Source: Zopfochytrium polystomum (Eukaryota > Chytridiomycota > Chytridiomycetes > Chytridiales > Chytridiaceae). Taken from it: 28,220 nt of DNA. Made by a program: the position numbers and the translations under genes. Location of the stretch: contig JAIVFJ010000521.1 in assembly GCA_025765615.1 (NCBI GenBank), positions 1 to 28,220 on the forward strand, read 5' to 3'. Below the pieces are notes generated by a model. The model did no database searches and had not been told where the DNA came from. It was given only the letters and a program-made list of their open reading frames with translations. Positions 20,104 through 28,220 of the stretch are shown here, piece after piece; position 1 is the stretch's first letter, and each line of letters opens with the position of its first letter.

Positions 20104-21400
20104 CAGAGAGAGAGAAAATAAGTGCTTTTACCCGAGCGAATACGGAAAGTGAAAAACCATGTGTAACAGAATGAAATACGTAAACAGAAAAGAAAAACGC
20201 ATGCATGGCCGCGCGGCGGCGGTGGAAAAGTCAGTCGAGTTGATGTTTCTGGAAGGTTCTTGTGTCTATTCTGTTAATAATAAATATTTTGTCTCTCGCC
20301 TTTCACTGAAAATTGGAGGGCGGGTCTGTCTGCCTCCTCTGTCGGGGAAAACATGGTTCAATGTCGGGGAAATCCGTCGAATTTGAGCGACAAAATCCAA
20401 TTTGGGACGGCGCGCGCAAAAATTGAAATTGAAGTCCACCCGCGGAAGTTGCCCAACTTTTTGCGTCCCCAACGCAACGCATAGCAAAAAGTGTAAAAGA
20501 AGAGCTTGTTGGAGAAAAAAAAATGAAACATTGAAAAAACGTGCAAGAAATTTGACAAGGCGTGCTCTCAAAAACTGACCCGCCCCCGCCGCCCGACTTC
20601 GAACCGCAGCCATTGCCATTGATCCTGTCAGCATCATCATCCAGCATTAAGATCGTCGTCATTTCTGCCGTACTAATTGCCGTCAGCCACATCGTCCACA
20701 ACAGAAGCCATCGTCTCTGTCAGAACTCACCACCCGCCACCCGCCTTCGCAATGCTGCAGAAATTGAGCCCAGGGCCCTGGTATAACACAGATAGAATCC
20801 TCTCTGGTTGCTAATTTGCCATCTTCAGGTCTCATTGTTCACCTGTTCAGTCAGTTGCCTCACTACGCAGGAAGGAACGGCTCTGCTCATAAACCTACCA
20901 TCCCACCTGTTCACTCTGCCCAAAGTTTTGCTTTTCTGCTAACCCCTCCCCTCTCAGTTACGCAGTGAGAGACTGTCGATATTTACAGCAGTGTCTGTTA
21001 GCGCTCTTGTTGCGCTAGCTGGGATTGCTTGTGCTATCACAGATCTGTCCTGTTGTCCCTGAGTGTCGGTTCTATCCCCATGCTCACGAATAAGCAGGAC
21101 TATCAGCCACTCAACTGCTTATTCGGTATATGCCTACTTTTCCTTTCGATTTCTATTCTCTCCGCACTTTTACCTTCCAGGTTGCTGTTAGGGTCTGACG
21201 CACACTTGCTGCTGAACGGCTGTAGGTGGGAGTGCTGTTGTCACCTTGCAGAACCAGTGTTGGGGAGGCCAGCACGCTCTAGGGGTTTTCTTCTGGTGGA
21301 TTCTGCAGTGCATCATTGCACCTTTGAGCATCTGTGACCTCTCCCACAAGCGGAACAGGCAACTGAGAACAATAGGACAAAGGACCTCGCTTCTTTAAGT
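19932..21400. other. Intergenic region with (GA)n tract
   Basis: It covers the putative promoter of the MGST3-like gene. A (GA)n microsatellite runs at about 20060-20096 and further GAGA lies to 20117. The plus-strand frames at 20562-20786 and 21029-21337 have no recognisable domain. The second could belong to the 5' part of the large element starting near 21.4 kb, but I cannot show it. Confidence 0.5.
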
Positions 21401-21423
21401 GAAGCAGGCTGAGCCACACACAT

Positions 21424-24400
21424 TTCAGCCACAAAGATATCACCATACCAGCTGCGATGAGGAAAGAACGCAAAACGCGACTCTTCCTGAGAAATGAGAA
21501 GAATGCAGTTTGGGTTTGCATCAAGGGATATCTCTCACATCCTGGAGGTGCAACTCTACAGCACAAAGGAGTCAATCTCCTTCCAGAAATCGAGATTGAT
21601 GTTAGCGAGTATGAAAATGCAGGCGGAACCAACCTAACTGGGGCACCTCACAGTACTTCCTCCTTAATGGACTCACTGCAATTTTCAAGGGCAAGGACCC
21701 TCGTCTGCAAATAACTGTAGAAATGACTGCCCATGCTGATGTTATAGTTGCCCAGATTACCGATGACTCTGATACAGATTTTGAAAAGTACTTTTGGGCT
21801 GCAACTCGTTCTGGAATACGGACCTTGCTCCTGGGACAACTGGGTGGCGGTTTCTTGAAGGGCTTACTCTCTGGTGATGTGCAACACGCTTCACTAGCTA
21901 TGAATTTATCCAAATTCGTTCATGAGCACCAGTGGGCAGCTGAAATGGCATTTGTACATGTCCCATACATGAAGCCAGTGAGAATAGATTCAAGGTCATT
22001 GAAGACACTGGAGGCAGATTTGCGCATCAGAACTCAAGAAGTCAAGTCTTTGAAGGATGAATTGAGGTCATGGAACTCCAGGTGTGCAAAGTGGCACTTG
22101 AAAGACTCCTCTGTTCAAAAACTCCTTGATTTGTACGGCTCTAAAGTCCTTCCGAAAGTCCGTGCAGAAGAGAAAGACGATGCTGTATTGCTTGCTGCAA
22201 AGGCTGTTTCATCTGGTCATTTGGATCTTGGTCGATTCCAGTACAACTTTGTATGCACACAGTTTAAGATGTACACCATCAACAACTTGGTGGGAAAGGC
22301 TGCGGCATCACTGTTTTCAGCACCGGGATGGGCCAAGTGGATCTACATTTACTCCAAATTGAAAAATAGTTGTAGTCTCTTCGACTCGCTCAACGGTGCT
22401 GGATTTGCGGGGCTTGACTGCAGTGATGAAACCAACACCCCCAAGATTTCACCCATCTCAGTTTCAAGGAGATCTCATGATTCCATCAACAAGGGCTATT
22501 CGAGCACGTATTAAGTTGATGGGGATCTCTTCTGATACAGCTCAAGTAGAGAGGGCTGGTCTTATTGTTGGCTCTGCACATAGGTTGATGCTTGAAGTTC
22601 CTGTAAATGTGTCCTATGTGGCAGCCCTGGATGATATGACAATTGGTGCACCAGACCCAGTGTCCTTTAGTCTTTACCAAGGACAGTTTCTTCATGCTGC
22701 AGACGTTTCAAGCAACACCAATAAATGGAGGAAATTCAAGAAAACAAAGACATATGAGATGGTAAGTTTGTTTTTTTGGGAAGCCTTTGACAAGAATGGT
22801 GCTAATTGTTTCCCAGTCGCTCCAAAGAGCACTTTGAGCTTCTTTGATAAGAATGAATTGCCTCAATAAGCCAGACGACGGATTTCTTGCATGTGGCTGG
22901 AGAGATATTCTTGAGTATACACTGGATTTGTCTAAGGAACTCCTGAGAGCTCATACAAGATTGCAGCTTGCATACAACCATGAGTTACAAGCTTTTGAAA
23001 GACAAAGCAGAACATTGAAAGATGTGTTTCTCATCGACGTCAACAGAATCAGCATGCAGAGCCAACACCAGGTCAAAGTAAGACACTTAATGTTCGCAGC
23101 AACTGCTTGAGCAAATTGGGCAGCCTCATGCAAAAAAGTACCCAGCAGTGCTTGGCCTTTGTGTATACTACTGGCTTTACAATCAATGCCGAAACCAGGA
23201 AGCTCGGCTTGGCCTGACTGGTCCAGAAGACCATCATTATGCCCACATTCAATATGACTCAACAGATTTCCTTCCCCAAGGATTCAAATTGCTGTTGAGA
23301 CAGCTTATTTCAGGCATGGCAAAATCTATGTGTTCAGTTGAGGCAGCCCTTGTGGATCAGGCTCATTATGTAACAGCCTTGGCTGTGACAGACAGACAGA
23401 ATTCTCAGACTTCTGTCTACAAAACATATATGACTTCAAGCTCCAGCATTGATCAAACTCGAAAGCACTTTCTTGATGCCTCTCAATCCATGGCAGAACT
23501 TGGGATTCCAATAACTAGCTGGACAACAGATGGAGCAACCGCACAGGTTGCTCACTTTCCTTACAACAATTCAACCCCAAGCTCATTTCTTGCAGTCTCC
23601 CGACTTGCAGCATATGCCAAAGATACAAAGCTTCATTCAGGGAAAGACAAAACTTCACGCATTCTTGCTGCTGCAGACCACATCATTGAGAAGGTGTCTG
23701 ATTACATAAAGGCTCCTGAGGGTAGATGCCCTGAAGCCCATCTGTCACTTTCTGCATTCCTGGAGAAGGACTTGATACTAAAACACCCTTCGCTGAAGCG
23801 AAAACGAGAATCAGACTGCAGTGATATGCAAATGCAATCTTCTCAACATCGCAAACTGCTTGATGCAAAAAAAGCTGGAGGCTTTGAACAAGGCAGTGAC
23901 TGAAGACATTGTGTCAGATTTAGGAGAGCTCGGGGGTCCTTCTACTCAAGCAGACTTAAGGGAAGTGGATGATGATATGGAAATGGAGCTGATACAGGAG
24001 CAGTCGAAAGGACGCAACAATATCTCAAGTTTCCCAACCCACCAGCTGCATGTGGAGATTGAAGAGAACAACTTTGTCGAAAATGCAGCTCTTTGCGGTG
24101 GCAACTGGATGGGCCTTCCTGCAATATTGATGATGATCACCTGCAAAAAGTATGGAAGAAGGTCATGTTTTCTGCTCTTTACTAACAGATCTTAATGGAT
24201 TGTGGCAGCTTCTGTCTTACTTTCAAAAGATTGAGCACCAGTGCTTGGTCTGGTGGCAACTCAAATCCCACTGCTGAAATTAGACCACTTCTCAGCGTCT
24301 GTGCAAGCATTCATCCAGGCTGCTCAAACCTAACAACTGCTGATATTGAGCCAACACTCCTACTGCCTGCACAGAATCTTTTTGAAACAACAAGGAATCT

Positions 24401-25380
24401 CCATTCTGCCAAAACTCAGGAGGGTCTTGCAGAACAGGAGGTGAGAGAAGCACTCCATGGCTTCAAAACAGCCAAGAAAGATATATGGGAGAATGCCAAG
24501 AAAGTAGCAGCAGCCTTAATTCAGCAGCACAAAAAGACTCTTAAGTCCGTTACATCAATCATATTATCTGGCAAGGATTGTCTGAAAATGAATGACAGTG
24601 GCTCTGCAGAGATGAGGATATGGATTCAAATAAGTAGCACACTGCACCAAAGAATGGAGTATGAAAAGCTTTGCAGAACCAGCTTTGCTTCTGTTGTGGA
24701 AGGGTTATGTCAAATGGATGGACTTGAAGACATTTGTAACAAGCTTGCCAATGATTGCACACTGTGAGACTGTCTATGGCACCTCACAGACTATAAAATA
24801 CTTAAACAGCAACTTCTGCAGTCAGGAAGTCGGGCAAACCTATCAAGGAGCTTTTTCTGCTCAAAGACATGAAGAATGACTTTCTTGATGTGGAGGCGAC
24901 GAGCCTTGAAGTGAAACACTTTCCTGGACAGGACATTCGGAAAGCCCTTCACATTCCACCAAAGAACCAGCATGATCCATCTGGAAAGCACTTGCTGACC
25001 TTTTTTGGGGACCCAGCTCACCTAAAGTGCAAACAACTGGTCTGAAACTTTCTCAAGCTCAAAGAGTTTGCAGATCTCAGCCCCAGTGATGCATGGAAAC
25101 AAGTAACAGAATCAGATTCAGACTCACAAATCTTCCAAGAAGGTGGTGGGATCGTGATGCAATGGATGTTGAGCAAGGACAGCTGGCCTTTAGCAAACCA
25201 GTCATCAAACAGCTTACTGATCTCGGCTATCACAAGGAGGCAGAATTTGCAGGCACAATTGCTTGCTTTTTTGATGCATTTGACACTCGAGGACTTCCTG
25301 AAAGCGAAAGAATGGCAGTATGGTATGAAGCCGATATTTCTGGAAAATTCCGGTCAAAATTGAGGATCCCCAACATATAA
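21424..25380 (+). mobile_element. Large transposon-like coding region, unclassified (P/THAP9-like motif order)
   Basis: A chain of plus-strand coding blocks in changing frames. Block 1 (to 21600) includes FLRNEKNAVWVCIKGYL. Block 2 (21654-22395) includes DVIVAQITDDSDTDFEKYFW and the coil TQEVKSLKDELRSWNS. Block 3 (to 22761) includes YVAALDDMTIGAPDP. Block 4 (22871-23077) includes FLACGWRDILEYTLDLSKEL. Block 5 (about 23124-23870) includes IQYDSTDFLPQGF and ITSWTTDGATAQ. Later blocks include KLEALNKAVTEDIVSDL, FGDPAHLKCKQL (about 25000-25040) and DRDAMDVEQGQLAFSKPVIK then ACFFDAFDTRGL (about 25150-25300). Some breaks fit GT-AG introns in phase (21601-21653, 22762-22870, 23078-23123). Others, such as an A7 run at 23867-23873, look like frameshifts. 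The order coil, LDDM, TDGA, DPxHL, FS..V, FDxF resembles P-element/THAP9 transposases. No THAP zinc finger or terminal repeats were found. It is less GC-rich than the host genes. Confidence 0.55.
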
Positions 25381-25562
25381 ATTCTTCGGGCATGACGTAT
25401 GATGGGGCTGGGGGTGGTTCACCGATGAAGGAAGGCTATGTATCAGGCGGAAATGAAAATTACTGTGGGTGGGGGTGGCAGGTTTTTCTCCCCCGCGCAT
25501 CCATCGATTCCACCCATCGAATCCGTTGTTGTTGGTTTTCCTCCTCCTTTTTTGCCCAAGCA

Positions 25563-26107
25563 TAGTAAAAATCTGTGTCCAGTCAGGGCTCGTCTGGCAA
25601 ACTTTTTTTATCGTGCACTAGGGAGCCCGTTGACTTCCACTCAGATAAAAAGACAGCCTGTTGACTTCCTTTTGAATTTTGCCACTCTGCAAAGCCTTGT
25701 TTTCTTTAGTGTGTTGATTTTGCCACTCTGTTTTGATTGGGCACCAAAAAAAACATTAAACCCACACTGTCCCCCCCTACTCCACTATTGCAATTAGAAA
25801 ACAGGTTTACATGGTGGACAGAGAGAGAAAGTCAGAGAGATAGAGAGAGAGTCTGGGTTGTTTTTTTTGAGTCAGGGGGCTCCTGCCCCCCCTCAACCCC
25901 CTGCTTGAAAGGGACAGAAAGAGAGTCAGAGATTGCAGACAATGTTATTCCTTTTCCATCTACAGAGACAGAGAGACAGACAGATAGAGAGAAGACAGTA
26001 AATCAGACAGCCAAGAGATGAAAGAAGATGAAGGGAGAGTCAAGGAAACAGAGAGGGGAGAGAGTGGGAGAGGAAAACTTTTTATTGAGTCAGGGGGGCT
26101 CCCGCCA
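25563..26107 (+). repeat. Direct repeat unit, left part of an interrupted array
   Basis: Segments found here recur in the same orientation after copy B. CCCGTTGACTTCCACTC at about 25626 matches the region near 27797. GATTGGGCACC at about 25734 matches 27857. CCCTCAACCCCCTGCTTGA at about 25890 matches 27608. GCAGACAATGTTATTCC at about 25935 matches 27652. A partial unit (GAGTCAGGGGGGCTCC) at 26085 runs up to the insertion. Offsets differ between segments, so units are rearranged rather than simple tandem copies. GA-rich DNA fills the gaps. Confidence 0.7.
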
Positions 26108-27569
26108 GTGAGACTACACTGAGGTCTCAGTGATAAAGTCTAGGGATTTTATTCGCAAAAACAAGCATACCTGACATAAAACCGCAAGGAATGGGACCCC
26201 TATTATTGCTCCCAGTTCTTTAGTTTCCAAGGCGTTATCAAAGTGTATTTGCGGCTAACCTGTCTTTATTATTGGGCCTGCTTTTACTACTTGCGTCTTA
26301 ACAGTTTCTGTTACGCCAGGGTTTTCTCAACATATTTTCTTTTTGGTGACTAACAGAGACTGCCCAACTGCCAAGGGATGGGGTGCCTGACAGGCGGTAC
26401 CCCAAGCCCGCGTAATTTATTATTTATTTTCGGCACTTGTACATATACGCATAGGGTTGGGGGGACTTAGAGCATTTGTGGTGGATGCTCCAAGTCAGGG
26501 GGGTTGACTTGCCAATTTTCTCTCTCTGTTTTTGGGCCATTTCTCTTTTTCCTTTTTTCAATCTGATTTCTGTCCATTGGCACCAATACAGAGTCCCTTC
26601 AAATCCATCTGGCTCGCAAAGGTGAGGGTAGTGAGAGATGGTACACACCCAGGTGAGTACATGGTCCCTTCGTGGAGCTCCTCTTAAGGGGCCGTGGGTG
26701 GGGAATGCAGCTGGCCCCACCAGCGACTGTGTGACATTGCTGGCTCTGTGTTGGAGTGAGGATTTCTGGCGCTTGCCTGCTGCGACGACGGTGGTGGTGG
26801 TGGTGACAACGACGACGGCGTCGTCGTCCCCAACCTTCCTGTCCCTGCGAGGGTGTTGGTGGCTGCGCCTGGTGCAGCCCCTGACACCTGAGAGTTCGAT
26901 CTACAAGCGCCTGCCTCGGTCCTATTGCTGTGAGGGTGAGATGTGTGAGCATGAGTGCGATGCGATAAAGCCCGTTGGTCGAGTGATCGTGCTGACGCAG
27001 CCCAGCGGGGGTGCGTGTACGATTGCAGGTGTTTCCGCATGCGAGTTTCCTGCTGGTGACCTTCCGACCCCTACATAGTCGACTCCCTTCTCTCTCTCCC
27101 CCCCTGTCGCTGGCGACGACGAGGGCCGACGAGGGCTCCCGCAGCACTGCCTGTGACGAGGGGCGCTAGGGTCGCGCCCTGTCCATCCCATCGCTATTAA
27201 CCGCTCCTGTTGTATTTGAGATTAGGTTCCTGAGATAAAAACCCCCGTTTCCCTCTTCTCTCTCTTTATTCTGCGGTTGTTTTGCGCCCTCAGGAGTGCC
27301 CTTCTGTTTCCCCTCGCATCAGCCTGCGGCAACGCGAGTAATCGGTGCTCTGGCACCGATCCTTCAGAGGATTGTCCCTCTGAATGTTCATTCTTTGTGT
27401 TTGAGACCCCTGTTAGACAGATCAGTAGGGATACTTCGTGGACTAGGCAAGTAGTAGGGTTGAAACACCCCCTAGACAACAGCCCAATAAAGTTAGTTTT
27501 AGCCTATTATTTGCTTTCCCTCACTCTAGGGCCCAGATCCCAGGGTCAAAGGAGTGAGTATAGTCTCTC
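26108..27569 (+). mobile_element. 1.46-kb non-coding repeat element, copy B
   Basis: Inverted relative to copy A (9237-10615) and collinear with its reverse complement. The ends are GTGAGACTA and TAGTCTCTC, so the inverted repeat is slightly decayed. The flanking hexamers CCGCCA (26102-26107) and CTGCCC (27570-27575) agree at four of six positions, fitting an aged 6-bp duplication. It is larger than copy A mainly through a (GGT/GAC)-rich expansion near 26790-26830 and an extra segment near 27536-27555. It sits inside the direct-repeat array and so arrived later than that array. Confidence 0.78.
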
Positions 27570-28020
27570 CTGCCCCCTGAGCCCCCCGGTGGGGGGGGCT
27601 GCCACCCCCCTCAACCCCCTGCTTGAAAAAGACAGAGAGAGTGAGAGATTGCAGACAATGTTATTCCTTTTCCATCTACAGCCAACATTCAGAGCCAGAA
27701 ACAGAGAGCAAGACAGACAATCCATTGACTGCCTGTTGACTGCCGGTTGACTGCCACTCTCAGACTCAGAGACAGGGAGTGAGGTAGACAGACAACCTGT
27801 TGACTTCCACTCAGATAAACAGACAGCCCGTCGACTTCCTTTTGAATTTTGCATTTCGATTGGGCACCAAAGAAAAAACATTAAACCCACACTGTCCCCC
27901 CTACTCCACTATTGCAATTAGAAAACGGGTTTACAGAGTGGAAAGAGAGAGAGGCTGGGTTGTTTTTTGAGTCAGGGAGCTCGGGGCTGCCGCCCCCCTC
28001 CACCCCCCCCTTGATTGATG
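27570..28020 (+). repeat. Direct repeat units, right part of the interrupted array
   Basis: Continues the array found at 25563-26107, with the same blocks in the order C-rich, GCAGACAATG, TTGACTTCC, GATTGGGCACC, AATTAGAAAAC, GAGTCAGGG. A short tandem of TTGACTGCC with variants (27723-27757) is present here and absent on the left. Confidence 0.7.
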
Positions 28021-28182
28021 AAGAGAGATAGAGGAAGAGAGCATAGAAATAGACAGGGTCTCTGTGTGTGGGGTTTGGGGGTGGGTGAGGGCGTGCATGA
28101 CTGACTGTGCAGTGTCTCGTAGTTGTCAGAGGCCTCGGATGGTCCGAGTCACCACCCGCAACAGTTTTCCCTGCCCGAAAGA

Positions 28183-28220
<38 letters not shown>
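28021..28220. repeat. GA-rich end of window
   Basis: Purine-rich DNA ending in an uninterrupted (GA)n run of at least 36 nt that reaches the last base. The tract is truncated by the window, and an assembly break at this point would not be surprising. Confidence 0.7.

Noticed and set aside
23078..23099. Ultra-short 22-nt introns in the large element (also 22396-22423, 28 nt)
   Set aside because: The signals are GT...CAG and restore phase, but longer alternatives (for example 23078-23123) also do so. Sizes this small are unsupported by the host genes.
9231..27575. Copies A and B as terminal inverted repeats of one 18-kb giant transposon
   Set aside because: Copy A is flanked on both sides by its own perfect 6-bp duplication, the outer flanks of A and B do not match, and ordinary host genes lie between.

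Overview
This is a eukaryotic nuclear window. Its reading frames are broken by GT-AG introns (mostly 60-160 nt). There is one probable intron-bearing tRNA gene, plus several transposon families and long simple-sequence tracts. The gene set (a GYP7-like Rab GAP, a BAR/I-BAR-like protein, a UMTA/LaeA-like methyltransferase and an MGST3-type MAPEG protein) would suit an early-diverging fungus or a related protist. That placement is inference, because no species-specific marker is visible. All four host genes lie on the minus strand, are GC-rich and have compact exons. Their exon models were built by hand: splice phases were checked, and three of the four give an unbroken frame to a stop codon.

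Layout. 1-2.1 kb: simple repeats and a frameshifted Ty3/gypsy integrase relic. 2.1-5.2 kb: eight-exon TBC-domain Rab GAP (805 aa). 5.8-7.9 kb: BAR/I-BAR-like protein with a proline-rich tail; its 5' end is unresolved. 9.2-10.6 kb: a 1.38-kb non-coding element (copy A) with 9-bp terminal inverted repeats and a perfect 6-bp target duplication. 11.4-12.2 kb: PIF/Harbinger DDE transposase relic. 12.96-14.57 kb: six-exon class I methyltransferase (333 aa). 14.6-17.8 kb: G-rich tract, fold-back repeats, simple repeats and a tRNA-Thr(TGT)-like gene with a 17-nt intron. 17.98-18.24 kb: Tc1/mariner-type MITE with perfect 42-bp inverted repeats. 18.45-19.93 kb: seven-exon MGST3-like gene (146 aa) with a GC-AG intron and a 26-nt microexon.

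21.4-25.4 kb: a large plus-strand coding region, less GC-rich than the host genes and broken into many reading blocks. I cannot assign it securely. Its motif order resembles P-element/THAP9 transposases, and this is the best candidate for something undescribed. 25.6-28.0 kb: direct repeat units interrupted by copy B, a second 1.46-kb element in inverted orientation to copy A. The window ends inside a (GA)n tract.

The host genes do not form a pathway: vesicle traffic, membrane shaping, methylation and membrane glutathione chemistry are simply neighbours. The intergenic DNA is a graveyard of several transposon classes. Copies A and B differ largely by CpG-type transitions, which suggests cytosine methylation acts on repeats here.
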